Part shown: piece by piece, positions 10,350 to 18,446 of the stretch
Numbering within the stretch: position 1 is the stretch's first letter
Layout of the letters: each line of letters opens with the position of its first letter
Source of the DNA: Nonomuraea thailandensis
Lineage (GTDB): Bacteria; Actinomycetota; Actinomycetes; Streptosporangiales; Streptosporangiaceae
Assembly: GCF_024172165.1 (NCBI RefSeq)
Contig: NZ_JAMZEB010000002.1
Coordinates: 11,608,501 to 11,672,500 of the forward strand
Direction of reading: 5' to 3'
DNA: 64,000 nt
The notes under the pieces: model-generated
The model's database searches: none
What the model saw: only the letters and a program-made list of their open reading frames with translations
What the model was told of the DNA's origin: nothing
Made by a program: the position numbers and the translations under genes

Positions 10350-10706
10350 ATGCCCAAGCTCAAAAGTGTTATCGCCGGTCTGGCCGTCAGCACGGCTCTG
10401 ACCGGTGGCGTGGTCAGCGTGGGTGCGGCCACCACCATGGCCAGCGCCGACGCCGCCACCCAGGTCAGCACCGGTTCCTCCGTCCTCGCCGGCAACCACT
10501 GCGGTTGGGGCTGGCGGCGCTGCGGGTGGGGCTGGGGCTGGAACCGGCGTCACCACAACCACCGCATGAGGGTGAAGGTCAAGGTTCACAACCACAACTT
10601 CAACCGCAACCCGGCGCACCACGAGCCGCGGCACGAGCCGCGTCAGGAGCCGCGTCAGGAGCCGCGTCAGGAGCGCCGCACGGACGGCAACAACACGAAT
10701 TGGTAA
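10350..10706 (+). CDS. Small secreted Trp/His/Asn-rich protein, copy 1
   Basis: This 118-residue exported protein has a signal peptide (MPKLKSVIAGLAVSTALTGG, cleavage probably after ASADA). The mature part starts with a Cys-containing GW block (HCGWGWRRCGWGWGW), then His/Asn/Arg-rich sequence, and ends in tandem EPRQ repeats. The ATG has an AGGGGG ribosome site. Two paralogues follow at 11329-11640 and 11984-12337 with nearly identical signal peptides. Clustered His, Trp and paired Cys suggest metal, nucleic-acid or wall binding, but no function is known to me. Confidence 0.75.
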   Translation: MPKLKSVIAGLAVSTALTGGVVSVGAATTMASADAATQVSTGSSVLAGNHCGWGWRRCGWGWGWNRRHHNHRMRVKVKVHNHNFNRNPAHHEPRHEPRQEPRQEPRQERRTDGNNTNW

Positions 10707-10762
10707 TCACCGGGCGTTAATGGCGCAGGATTTTCTCCTAGTCTCCATGGCGCTTTTCGCGA

Positions 10763-10790
10763 GGGCTCTCCGGTTTCGACCGGGGAGCCC
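10763..10790 (+). terminator. Stem-loop terminator after copy 1
   Basis: GGGCTCTCCGGT (10763-10774), TTCG tetraloop, ACCGGGGAGCCC (10779-10790) form a 12-bp stem with one G-U pair, 57 nt after the stop codon. A related hairpin follows paralogue 3, so the terminator seems to have been duplicated with the gene. Confidence 0.7.
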
Positions 10791-11098
10791 TTGTCGCGTC
10801 GTTGCCGGCCTTTCAAGGGGCGGGCTCGCGACGGACATGGAGAGACGGTTCCTGGCCGGGGCGGCGGTAGGAGGCGGGCGCTCTCGCGGCTGCGGTCGCG
10901 CTGTGCGGAGGGGGGCGGCCGAGCAGTGACGCGCAAGGCCCATCCGCGGTGCGTACCTGGTGAGGTGTGCTGCGTGTGCTGTGCCGGGGCGTATCGGCGG
11001 GCGCATGATGCGAGGTGCCGTTCTGCGGGTGTACGCCCTGGTGGAGCCGTTGCGTGGTCCGCATGCTGCTCAGTCTCAAGAGACGCGTGCTGCGGCGC

Positions 11099-11178
11099 GC
11101 GGTTTCGTGGGGTGCATGCTGGGGTGTGCGGTTTCGTGGGGTGCCTGCTGGGGTGTGCGGTTTCGCGGGGCGTATGAG
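11099..11178. repeat. 29-bp tandem repeat in gene-free stretch
   Basis: Two 29-bp units (11099-11127, 11128-11156; one base different) and a partial third (11157-11178) carry GCGGTTTCGTGGGGTGC. The unit is not a multiple of three, which argues against coding. The surrounding 10791-11328 has no gene I can support. Confidence 0.75.
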
Positions 11179-11328
11179 CACCGACCCCGGACACGCGAAG
11201 TGCCCGCGTCCCCCGGTTTGACGTCCGTTCTTGGTGAGAGGGCGGATGTCGTTTCCCGGCGAACACGGGCACTCGCTCACGTGCGGCCCGAGCTCATCGC
11301 CTTACGGCGGGCTCGTCAGCCAAGGGTT

Positions 11329-11640
11329 CTACCACCGACCACCACGGTGGTGGTGACCGTTGTTGTTGTAGTTCTTGTTGACGATGACGACCCGGATCCG
11401 GCCGTGGCCGTGGTGACGGTGGCCCCACCTCTTACCGCGGTTCCACCCCCAGCCCCAGCCTCCTCCGCAGCGGCGCCAGCCCCATCCGCAGTGGTTGCCT
11501 GCGAGGACGGATCCGGCGGTGCTGACCTGGGTGGCGGCGTCGGCGCTGGCGGTGGTGGTGGCGGCCCCCACGCCCACCACGCCACCGGTCAGCGCGGTGC
11601 TGATGGCGAGGCCTGCGATAACACTCTTGAGCTTGGGCAT
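11329..11640 (-). CDS. Small secreted Trp/His/Asn-rich protein, copy 2
   Basis: This 103-residue paralogue of the 10350 gene lies in opposite orientation. The signal peptide is almost identical (MPKLKSVIAGLAISTALTGG) and is followed by HCGWGWRRCGGGWGWGW, a His-rich GHRHHGHG block, a basic beta-like RIRVVIVNKNYNNN segment and GHHHRGGRW at the end. The roughly 30 nt before the ATG, including AGGGGGAAAACGC, are shared with copy 1, but the longer leader of copies 1 and 3 is missing, so its regulation may differ. Confidence 0.75.
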   Translation of the reverse strand: MPKLKSVIAGLAISTALTGGVVGVGAATTTASADAATQVSTAGSVLAGNHCGWGWRRCGGGWGWGWNRGKRWGHRHHGHGRIRVVIVNKNYNNNGHHHRGGRW

Positions 11641-11676
11641 TGCGTTTTCCCCCTAAAGGATTCGATTGCCCCGTTA

Positions 11677-11701
11677 CGGGTGACGACTAGCAAGTCACCC
11701 G
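11677..11701. promoter_or_regulatory. Inverted repeat upstream of copy 2
   Basis: CGGGTGAC and GTCACCCG (11677-11684, 11694-11701) form a perfect 8-bp inverted repeat with a 9-nt centre, 37 nt upstream of the copy 2 start. It could be an operator or a 5'-leader hairpin. It replaces the long leader found in copies 1 and 3. Confidence 0.4.
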
Positions 11702-11847
11702 CACTGTGCATATTTCCCACCTAAAGGGCGACAAACCGGAATTGTCCGTTTTTGTCCAACGCAAGGCCGTCGCATAAGGCATGCCTCGCCGAGCCGCCGG
11801 CAGACGCCGAAATCCCGGCCCGAAACCGGACCGGGACGCGACGCAGC

Positions 11848-11880
11848 GAGGGCCCCCCGGCTGATGCCGGGAGAGCCCTC
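11848..11880 (-). terminator. Stem-loop terminator after copy 3
   Basis: The arms GAGGGC-CCCCGGC and GCCGGGAGAGCCCTC (11848-11880) fold around TGAT with a small bulge. It sits about 100 nt past the stop of the minus-strand copy 3 gene and resembles the hairpin after copy 1. Confidence 0.5.
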
Positions 11881-11983
11881 ACCAAGTTTGCCGTGGAGAC
11901 GAGGAGAAATGAACCTCAGGCCCAGCCGCGACGGTTAATCAGGCCGCCCCCGAGAACTCCTTGCGTCATTGACGCACGGTCAA

Positions 11984-12337
11984 TTACCAGCGCTCGCCGT
12001 CGTTGTGGTTGTTGTGGTGGTGGCGGGCGCCGTTGTCGTTGTGGTTGTGGTTGCGGATGACGATGCAGACCTGGCCACGGTGGTGGCGCCGGCCGCCCCA
12101 GCCCCAGCCCCAGCCGCCGCCGCCGTGGTGACCCCTGCCGCAGCGGTGGTTGTGGTGGCGGTGGTGGTGGTGGTGACGACGGCCCCAGCCCCAGCCGTCG
12201 TCCGTGCGGATGGACGTGCCGGTGCTGAACTGGGTGGTCGCGCTGGCCGCGGTCGTCGCCGCGCCCGCGCCCACCATGCCGCCGGTCAGCGCCGTGCTGA
12301 TGGCGAGGCCTGCGATAACACTCTTGAGCTTGGGCAT
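11984..12337 (-). CDS. Small secreted Trp/His/Asn-rich protein, copy 3
   Basis: This 117-residue third paralogue shares the signal peptide MPKLKSVIAGLAISTALTGG. The mature part has a GWGWGRRHHHHHRHHNHR block, a GGGGWGWGWGG block, a short basic QVCIVIRNHNHN strand and an Asn/His-rich end. It keeps one Cys pair (RCGRG and QVCIV) in changed positions. I chose the ATG at 12337, which has the conserved AGGGGG ribosome site; the frame stays open upstream but lies in the conserved leader. The copy 1-like leader of about 190 nt shows recent duplication. Confidence 0.75.
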   Translation of the reverse strand: MPKLKSVIAGLAISTALTGGMVGAGAATTAASATTQFSTGTSIRTDDGWGWGRRHHHHHRHHNHRCGRGHHGGGGWGWGWGGRRHHRGQVCIVIRNHNHNDNGARHHHNNHNDGERW

Positions 12338-12495
12338 TGTGTTTCCCCCTAAAGGATCGATTGCCCCGTTCTCGGCGTTTCCGGCATTGCCAGGAAACAG
12401 ATCTTGGACGGCTGCTGAAGGCTCATCCACCGAAAGTCATTTCCGGGGCGGTGCACGGGCAAACAGATACGACTCCATTTTGCTCTACATTAACA

Positions 12496-12525
12496 ATCTT
12501 ATTGCTCGCATTAAACATTTATCAA
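12496..12525 (-). promoter_or_regulatory. Promoter of secreted GW/H/N-rich gene, copy 3
   Basis: On the minus strand TTGATA (12520-12525) and TAAGAT (12496-12501) are 18 nt apart, the same geometry as copy 1. The downstream leader is largely conserved with copy 1, including GAGTCGT and TGTTTGCCCG blocks. The stretch 12526-12932 beyond it holds no gene I can support. Confidence 0.55.
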
Positions 12526-12932
12526 ATGAAATGAGAGGATATGTCCGATTGCGTCGCATTTGGAGTGGCGAGCGCGCGTGGCGACGAGCGACTCGCCGGC
12601 CGTGTCCATGTGCTACCGGCGGCGGTGATGAAGGTGGTGATGTGCCGCGCATGCGGTGGCGCGGCGCTCCGGCGTGAAATTCGCACGGCGAAAGGAAATG
12701 CCGGAATTCTCGCCGTCATTGCTGTGGCCGGCACAATTGCCGGGGCGAAATGAGCTGCCCCTGTGCCCGCCTGCCGCATTCACGTGACGAGTCGCCGGCT
12801 CGCCCGCCATGGCGGACGGACGAGCGAATCTGTCACGCTGAGTGCCGTATTGATTTCCCAGAGTGATGTCGATAAACGATCAAGTGTGGCATTTGCCCCA
12901 CTCTTTGGGATGTCGTATCCCGAACCGGGCGG

Positions 12933-13238
12933 CTACCGCCTGCCGATCTTCTTCAGGTAGTGCCCGAAGGCGAACCCTTTGCGGCCGATCTCCGTCCCGT
13001 GGATCCGCCGCCACCTCCCGGACTTCGCGCACCCGCCCCACGTACGGTCGCCCGGATACAGCTTGTCCACGATCCGCCCTCCCGGCTCCACCCGGACGTT
13101 GAGCCGGGTCTTGACCCGCACGACGCGGTACGTGCACCCGCGGCGGTCCCCGGCGCTCGCGGGCGCGGAGACGGCCACGAGGCCGCCCGCCGCGAGCGCC
13201 GCGGCCACGAGTGCGGCGACGATACGGGACGTGAGCAT
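12933..13238 (-). CDS. Small secreted SH3-like protein
   Basis: This 101-residue protein has a clear signal peptide (MLTSRIVAALVAAALAAGG, cleavage after APASA). The mature part looks like a bacterial SH3 domain: CTYRVVRVKTRLNVRVEPGG, then a YPGDRTWGGC turn and a final RIHGTE strand. Such domains bind peptidoglycan or act as small extracellular modules. Two Cys could form a disulfide. The ATG has an AGGGGG ribosome site. It stands alone and diverges from the hydrolase at 13396. Confidence 0.75.
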   Translation of the reverse strand: MLTSRIVAALVAAALAAGGLVAVSAPASAGDRRGCTYRVVRVKTRLNVRVEPGGRIVDKLYPGDRTWGGCAKSGRWRRIHGTEIGRKGFAFGHYLKKIGRR

Positions 13239-13395
13239 GGCGGTACCCCCTGTGCACGTGTGAGACGTATCTCCCGTGCTGCCAGAAACCTCCGGTAAAT
13301 AACCGCTCTGTACGGAATCCAGACCCCGTCTGGGGGCGATGGTTATCGTTGATGAACGGGAAGAGACGTTCGAAGAGCGACAAGGAGGAGACGAG

Positions 13396-14292
13396 ATGAC
13401 CGCGGCGCCGATCCCACACTGGCCAGGGCGAATGATCGGCTCGGTGCACGTCCGGTCCACCCCGGCCGGCCCCGCCGAGCAGGCGGTGTTCGTGCACGGG
13501 CTGGCAGGTTCCGCCACCAACTGGACCGACCTCATGGGCGAGCTCAAGGACCTCGTCACCGGCCATGCCCTCGACCTGCCGGGCGCCGGCTTCTCACCCG
13601 CGCCCGCCGACGGCGACTACACGATCGAGGGCCACGCCAGGGCCGTGATCGGGCTGCTGGAGCACACGGGCCCGGCCCACCTGTTCGGCAACTCGCTCGG
13701 CGGCGCCGTCGCCGTCAAGGTCGCCGCCACCCGGCCGGAGCTGGTCCGCTCGCTCACTCTCGTCTCCCCGGCCCTGCCCGACCTGCTGCCCAGGTACGGC
13801 CCCCTCCGCGTGGCCGCGGCCGCGATCCCCCTGCTGGGCGAGTGGGTGGCGGCCAGGCTGACCCTGGTCCCCGCGGAGCAGCGCATCACCGCCTCCATGG
13901 CCGTGGTCTGGGCCAACATGGACGCCGTGCACCCGTTGCGCCTGCGCGACGCCATCGAGGAGCAGCGCAGGCGCGACGACCTCCCGTACGCGGGAAAGGC
14001 CATGGTCGCCTCGGCCCGAGGCATCGTGGCCGAGTACTTCCGCCGCAGGCACACGCTCTGGGACCAGGCGGCGAAGATCCAGGCACGCACCCTGATCATT
14101 CACGGCCGCCACGACCGCCTGGTGCGCCCGGCCATGGCCAGGAAGGCGTACCGTACGTTCCGGCAGGTCAGGCTTGTGCTGCTGCCGACAGCGGGGCACG
14201 TGGCGATGATGGAGATGCCGCAGGTCGTGGCGGCGGAAGCACGCCGTCTGATCGGTGAGACTCGATTGGGGAATGCCCCACTGCCCAGCTAG
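13396..14292 (+). CDS. Alpha/beta hydrolase (LipV-like)
   Basis: This 298-residue alpha/beta hydrolase has an HGLAG oxyanion region, the nucleophile in GNSLGGA, the acid in HGRHDRLV and the His in AGHVAMME. I chose the ATG at 13396 (MTAAPIPHWPGRM) because of the strong AAGGAGGAG ribosome site; the open frame upstream to 13339 is not needed. There is no signal peptide. It lies 44 nt before moeZ. M. tuberculosis has the lipase-like lipV (Rv3203) in the same neighbourhood, but orthology is only suggested by position and fold. Confidence 0.85.
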   Translation: MTAAPIPHWPGRMIGSVHVRSTPAGPAEQAVFVHGLAGSATNWTDLMGELKDLVTGHALDLPGAGFSPAPADGDYTIEGHARAVIGLLEHTGPAHLFGNSLGGAVAVKVAATRPELVRSLTLVSPALPDLLPRYGPLRVAAAAIPLLGEWVAARLTLVPAEQRITASMAVVWANMDAVHPLRLRDAIEEQRRRDDLPYAGKAMVASARGIVAEYFRRRHTLWDQAAKIQARTLIIHGRHDRLVRPAMARKAYRTFRQVRLVLLPTAGHVAMMEMPQVVAAEARRLIGETRLGNAPLPS

Positions 14293-14336
14293 GTTTCACT
14301 GTGAGATAAGACCCCCTGAAATGGGAGCGTAGAAAA

Positions 14337-15518
14337 GTGTCGTTGCCACCGCTGGTCGAGCCGGCCGATGAGCTGACCGTCGACGAAGTGCGCCGCTACT
14401 CACGCCACCTGATCATTCCCGACGTGGGCATGGCGGGGCAGAAGCGGCTGAAGAACGCCAAGGTGCTGTGTGTGGGCGCCGGGGGCCTGGGCTCGCCCGC
14501 GCTGATGTACCTCGCGGCGGCGGGCGTTGGCACCCTCGGCATCATCGACTTCGACGTGGTCGATGAGTCCAACCTGCAGCGCCAGATCATCCACGGCCAG
14601 TCCGACGTGGGCAGGCTGAAGGCCGAGAGCGCCGCGGCGTCGGTCCGTGAGATCAACCCGCTGGTCGACGTCGTGATCCACAACACGGCGCTGACCACCG
14701 AGAACGTCATGGAGATCTTCTCCGGCTACGACCTCATCGTCGACGGCACCGACAACTTCGCCACGCGTTACATGGTGAACGACGCGGCCGTGCTGCTCGG
14801 CAAGCCGTACGTCTGGGGCTCGATCTACCGCTTCGACGGCCAGGCGAGCGTCTTCTGGGCCGAGCACGGCCCGTGCTACCGCTGCCTCTACCCGGAGCCC
14901 CCGCCTCCCGGCATGGTGCCGTCGTGCGCCGAGGGCGGCGTGCTGGGCGTGCTGTGCGCGTCCATCGGCTCGATCCAGGTGAACGAGGCCATCAAGCTGC
15001 TCACCGGCATCGGAGACCCGCTGGTCGGCCGCCTGATGATCTACGACGCCCTGGAGATGAAGTACCGCGACGTCAAGGTCCGCAAGGACCCCGAGTGCGT
15101 GCTGTGCGGCAAGAACCCGACGGTCACCGAGCTGCTCGACGACTACGAGGCGTTCTGCGGCGCGATCTCCGACGAGGCCGCCGAGGCGGCCAGCGGCTCC
15201 ACGATCACCGCGCTCGAGCTCAAGGGCATGATGGACCGCGGCGAGAACATCTACGTCGTCGACGTCCGTGAGATCAACGAGTACGAGATCGTCTCGATCC
15301 CCGGCGCCACGCTGATCCCGAAGGGCGAGTTCCTGAACGGCTCGGCCCTGGAGAAGCTGCCGCAGGACAAGAAGATCGTGCTCCACTGCAAGTCCGGCGC
15401 CCGTTCCGCCGAGGCTCTCGCGGTCGTCAAGAGCGCGGGCTTCTCCGACGCCGTCCACGTCGGCGGCGGCGTGCTGAGCTGGGTCAAGACCGTCGATCCG
15501 AGCCTGCCCAGCTATTAA
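14337..15518 (+). CDS. moeZ: Adenylyltransferase/sulfurtransferase MoeZ
   Basis: This 393-residue two-domain protein activates sulfur-carrier proteins (MoaD/CysO/ThiS type) by adenylation and transfers sulfur. The N-terminal E1/ThiF domain (about 1-255) has GAGGLGS, the RRxxxR-like QRQIIHG segment, the D-x-T-D-N-F loop and zinc pairs CYRC and CVLC. The C-terminal rhodanese domain (about 285-393) carries the persulfide Cys in HCKSGARS. GTG start with GGGAG upstream. It matches Rv3206c (moeB1) and goes with moaE at 56111 in molybdopterin synthesis. Confidence 0.94.
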   Translation: MSLPPLVEPADELTVDEVRRYSRHLIIPDVGMAGQKRLKNAKVLCVGAGGLGSPALMYLAAAGVGTLGIIDFDVVDESNLQRQIIHGQSDVGRLKAESAAASVREINPLVDVVIHNTALTTENVMEIFSGYDLIVDGTDNFATRYMVNDAAVLLGKPYVWGSIYRFDGQASVFWAEHGPCYRCLYPEPPPPGMVPSCAEGGVLGVLCASIGSIQVNEAIKLLTGIGDPLVGRLMIYDALEMKYRDVKVRKDPECVLCGKNPTVTELLDDYEAFCGAISDEAAEAASGSTITALELKGMMDRGENIYVVDVREINEYEIVSIPGATLIPKGEFLNGSALEKLPQDKKIVLHCKSGARSAEALAVVKSAGFSDAVHVGGGVLSWVKTVDPSLPSY

Positions 15519-15556
15519 GGAGTTTGCGCCGGGGCGTCCCGGTTAAGGTCGATGCC

Positions 15557-16276
15557 GTGAATTCCGCCCGCCCGTGGCCGACACTCGTGGTGGCCTCCGC
15601 GCTGACGCTGATCTGCGCGGTGGCCGCCGGGGTGGCGGGCAGCGCGGCGGGCACGGAGCTGACCCGCGGCCCCACGACCGCCGAGCTGCGGGCCGCGGCG
15701 GAGCGGGAGGTCGCCGACCGCTGGCGCACCTGGCCCACGGGCCGTATCTTCCCCGCCACATTGCCGTACTCCGCCGAGCAGGGCGGGCAGGAACGTGCCA
15801 GCAGGATCGGCATCTCGCCGCGCACCTCCTGCGGCGACTCCGTGGACACCAAGGCGGTCAGGGCCCTGCGCAAGGCGGGCTGCCGCGGCGTGCTGCGGGC
15901 CACGTACATCGATGCCCTGCGCGGCGTGCTCGTCACGGTCGGCGTGGTCGCCCTGCGCGACGAGCTGGGCGCCGTGCGCGCCAGGTCCGCCTTCGCCGAC
16001 ACCGGCAAACCCGCCCCCGGCCTGCGGCCGCTGGCCTTCCGCGGCACGCTCTCCGACCGGTTCACGCCGGGCGTGCGCCAGGCGGGGTCCGTACGGCAGG
16101 CGGGGCCGTACCTCGTCCTGACCACCGCCGGGCAGGTGGACGGCAGGCCCGCGGAGGCGGTGGGCGAGCAGCGGCCGGCCATCTTCGCCTTCGCCACCGA
16201 GCTGTCCGAGCGCGTGCTGACCGATCTGAGCACGCCCAGGATGCCCGACTGCGGCTCCCAGGAGTGGCGGTGCTGA
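15557..16276 (+). CDS. Membrane-anchored protein paired with mycosin-like protease (cassette 1)
   Basis: This 239-residue protein has one N-terminal membrane anchor or signal (PTLVVASALTLICAVAAGVAG) and an extracytoplasmic domain with Cys at SCGDS, GCRG, DCGS and the C-terminal WRC. It is a paralogue of the protein at 17544-18446; shared blocks are RWRTWP (RWQAWP), GISPRTSCG (GIAPETDCG), LRATYIDA (LRATYMDQ) and AFRGTLSDRF (AFPGTVSERF). I chose the GTG at 15557. Its stop overlaps the start of the S8 protease by 7 nt. Function unknown; the fixed pairing suggests a partner, substrate or inhibitor of the protease. Confidence 0.75.
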   Translation: MNSARPWPTLVVASALTLICAVAAGVAGSAAGTELTRGPTTAELRAAAEREVADRWRTWPTGRIFPATLPYSAEQGGQERASRIGISPRTSCGDSVDTKAVRALRKAGCRGVLRATYIDALRGVLVTVGVVALRDELGAVRARSAFADTGKPAPGLRPLAFRGTLSDRFTPGVRQAGSVRQAGPYLVLTTAGQVDGRPAEAVGEQRPAIFAFATELSERVLTDLSTPRMPDCGSQEWRC

Positions 16277-17487
16277 AAGCGGGCAGGCGTTGGATGGCGG
16301 TCGCGGTGACCGGGGTGCTGCTGTTCACGGCGCCTCCCGCGCGGGCCGACGACGTTCGCGGCGGGCAGGAGGCGGTGATCGAGACGCTGGCGCTGACCCA
16401 GGCCTGGCGCTCCAGCACGGGCGCCGGCGTGACGGTGGCCGTGCTCGACTCCGGCGTCGATCCGGGCCATCGCGATCTGGCCGGCTCGGTCCGCGAGGGC
16501 AGGGATTTCACCGAGGGCGCGAACCCGCCCGGCACGCCTCCCAGCAGGTTGCACGGCACGTACATGGCTTCGCTGATCGCCGGCCACGGCCACGGGCCCG
16601 GAAGAAAACGGGGGATCATCGGCGTCGCGCCCGATGCGGACGTACTGTCTGTAAGGGTCATCCTCGAGGACGAGGAGCCGGGTTTCCGCGAGTTCAACTC
16701 GGCCGAGCGCTTCGAGAACGTGGTGGCCCGGGGCATCCGCTACGCGGTGGACGAGGGGGCGGACGTGATCAACATGTCGATCTCCAAGGAGCTGGCGACC
16801 CGGGAGGAGCGGGCGGCCGTCCGCTACGCCATCTCCAAGGGCGTCGTGCTCGTCGCCGCCGCGGGCAACGACGGAGACCGGCAGGTCGAGGCCGACTTCG
16901 CTCCCTACTCCTACCCGGCGGCCTTCCCCGGGGTGGTCTCGGTCGGAGCGACCGACCGGCGGCTGCGGCGGGCCTCGTTCTCCAACTGGAACGCCTCGGT
17001 GCTGGTGGCCGCGCCCGGCGTGGACATCATGGGCGCGGGCCCCGGCGGCGAGTACTGGGTCGGCAGGGGCACCTCCCAGGCGACCGCGCTGGTGTCGGGG
17101 GTCGCCGCCCTCATTAAGGCTAGATATCCGGACATGTCGCCGCCGCTCGTGGCGCGGGCCCTGGCCGCCGGCGCCACCGACCGGCCACCCGGCGGCTACG
17201 ACACCGGGACCGGATTCGGCGTCGTCAACGCCGCAAGGGCGCTGACCGAGGCCTCCCTGCTGGCCCGCCACACCGAGACCGCCACGGGCGCCGAGGCCCA
17301 GGACCCGTCCCGCCCGGTGGCGGGCGGACCGGCGGGTCCGGTGCGGGTCGTCGTCAGGGACGAGCAGCGGGTCACGGTGTACGCGGCGATCGCCGCCGGA
17401 GCCGCCGCCGGCGCGCTGGCGGCCCTGGCGGTCATATTCATCCTGGTCAGGCGCGTACGCCGGGCACACATCTCACAAGAGGCATGA
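16270..17487 (+). CDS. Mycosin-like S8 serine protease (cassette 1)
   Basis: This 405-residue subtilase has a signal peptide (to ARA, about residue 26) and one C-terminal membrane helix followed by a basic tail RRVRRAH, the topology of mycosins (MycP) of type VII secretion. The catalytic set is Asp60 (VAVLDSGVD), His95 (RLHGTYMA), oxyanion Asn200 (AAAGND) and Ser269 (GRGTSQAT). GTG start inside the end of the preceding gene (overlap GTGCTGA). A Pro/Gly-rich linker precedes the helix. No EccB, EccC, EsxA-type or other ESX core gene is in the window, so a link to secretion is inference. Confidence 0.88.
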   Translation: MLKAGRRWMAVAVTGVLLFTAPPARADDVRGGQEAVIETLALTQAWRSSTGAGVTVAVLDSGVDPGHRDLAGSVREGRDFTEGANPPGTPPSRLHGTYMASLIAGHGHGPGRKRGIIGVAPDADVLSVRVILEDEEPGFREFNSAERFENVVARGIRYAVDEGADVINMSISKELATREERAAVRYAISKGVVLVAAAGNDGDRQVEADFAPYSYPAAFPGVVSVGATDRRLRRASFSNWNASVLVAAPGVDIMGAGPGGEYWVGRGTSQATALVSGVAALIKARYPDMSPPLVARALAAGATDRPPGGYDTGTGFGVVNAARALTEASLLARHTETATGAEAQDPSRPVAGGPAGPVRVVVRDEQRVTVYAAIAAGAAAGALAALAVIFILVRRVRRAHISQEA

Positions 17488-17543
17488 TCTCCCACCTTAG
17501 GGGGACGAAATAGACACGAAGCCGATGCGGGAACGAGGCGGTG

Positions 17544-18446
17544 GTGAAGGCACGTAGGTCGACGACAGGGCTGCCGCGCGCCGGGGGAGAAGCCGCGCCG
17601 GAGCGGAACAATCCGCTCGGCGCCCCCACCGGCCGCCGGTCACGCGTGCGCTCGTGGCCGGCGGCGGACTCGCGCAGGCGCACGGCCGCCAGGGAACGGG
17701 CCGAGCTGCTCGTCCTGCGGCAGGGCATCCGTTACCGGCGCGTCTTCGTGGCGCTGCTCGGCGTCATCATCGCCGTCTCGGCCGTCGTCGTGCTGCTCGG
17801 CACCGTAGGGCTGTTCACCGAGACGCGCTCGCGACCGCTGACGTCCGACGAGCAGGACCAGTACAAGCAGGAGGAGATCGCCCGCCGGTGGCAGGCGTGG
17901 CCCGCCACAGGGGTCTTCCCCGAAGAGGTGAAGTACCTCGGGCTCGACCGCGCCCAGCAGTACGCCAGGCGGGTCGGCATCGCCCCCGAGACCGACTGCG
18001 GCAAGGCCGCGGACGTCGCCGTGGCCGGGGTTCTCCAGAGCCACGGCTGCGTCACGATGCTGCGGGCCACGTACATGGACCAGACGGCCTCCTTCGTGTT
18101 CACCGTCGGCGTGGCCGTGCTGAAGGACGAGGCGTCGCGGATTTCGGCCGGCGAGGAGCTCACCCAGGACGACCGCGTGGGCGTGCTGCCCGTGGCCTTC
18201 CCCGGCACGGTGAGCGAGCGCTTCGGCCCCGACCAGCGCCAGCGCACCGGCTGGGTGGGCGCGGGGCCGTACATCGTGTTCTCGACGGGCGGTTACGCCG
18301 ACGGGCGCACCAGGGCCGCGGTCCCGCCGGAGGAGATCCTGCACAGCGAGCTGTGGCCGGCCGCCAAGTCCATCGGCAACCAGATCGCCTACTTCCTGGC
18401 GGACCCGCCCAAGGTGCCGCCCTGCACCCAGGGGAACGTGTGCTGA
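17544..18446 (+). CDS. Membrane-anchored protein paired with mycosin-like protease (cassette 2)
   Basis: This 300-residue paralogue of 15557-16276 has a longer basic cytoplasmic N-terminus (about 70 residues, rich in Arg), one membrane segment (RVFVALLGVIIAVSAVVVLL) and the same extracytoplasmic domain with Cys in DCGKA, HGCVT, PCTQ and NVC. I chose the GTG at 17544, 5 nt after GAGG; the adjacent GTG at 17541 is possible. It overlaps the second protease by 7 nt. It is 57 nt downstream of the first protease, so all four genes may form one transcript. Confidence 0.75.
   Translation: MKARRSTTGLPRAGGEAAPERNNPLGAPTGRRSRVRSWPAADSRRRTAARERAELLVLRQGIRYRRVFVALLGVIIAVSAVVVLLGTVGLFTETRSRPLTSDEQDQYKQEEIARRWQAWPATGVFPEEVKYLGLDRAQQYARRVGIAPETDCGKAADVAVAGVLQSHGCVTMLRATYMDQTASFVFTVGVAVLKDEASRISAGEELTQDDRVGVLPVAFPGTVSERFGPDQRQRTGWVGAGPYIVFSTGGYADGRTRAAVPPEEILHSELWPAAKSIGNQIAYFLADPPKVPPCTQGNVC

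Noticed and set aside
12541..12753. 70-codon plus-strand frame with a CRAC motif (MSDCVAFGVAS...)
   Set aside because: Ribosome site too close to the ATG, irregular composition and no recognisable family; in an otherwise gene-free stretch.
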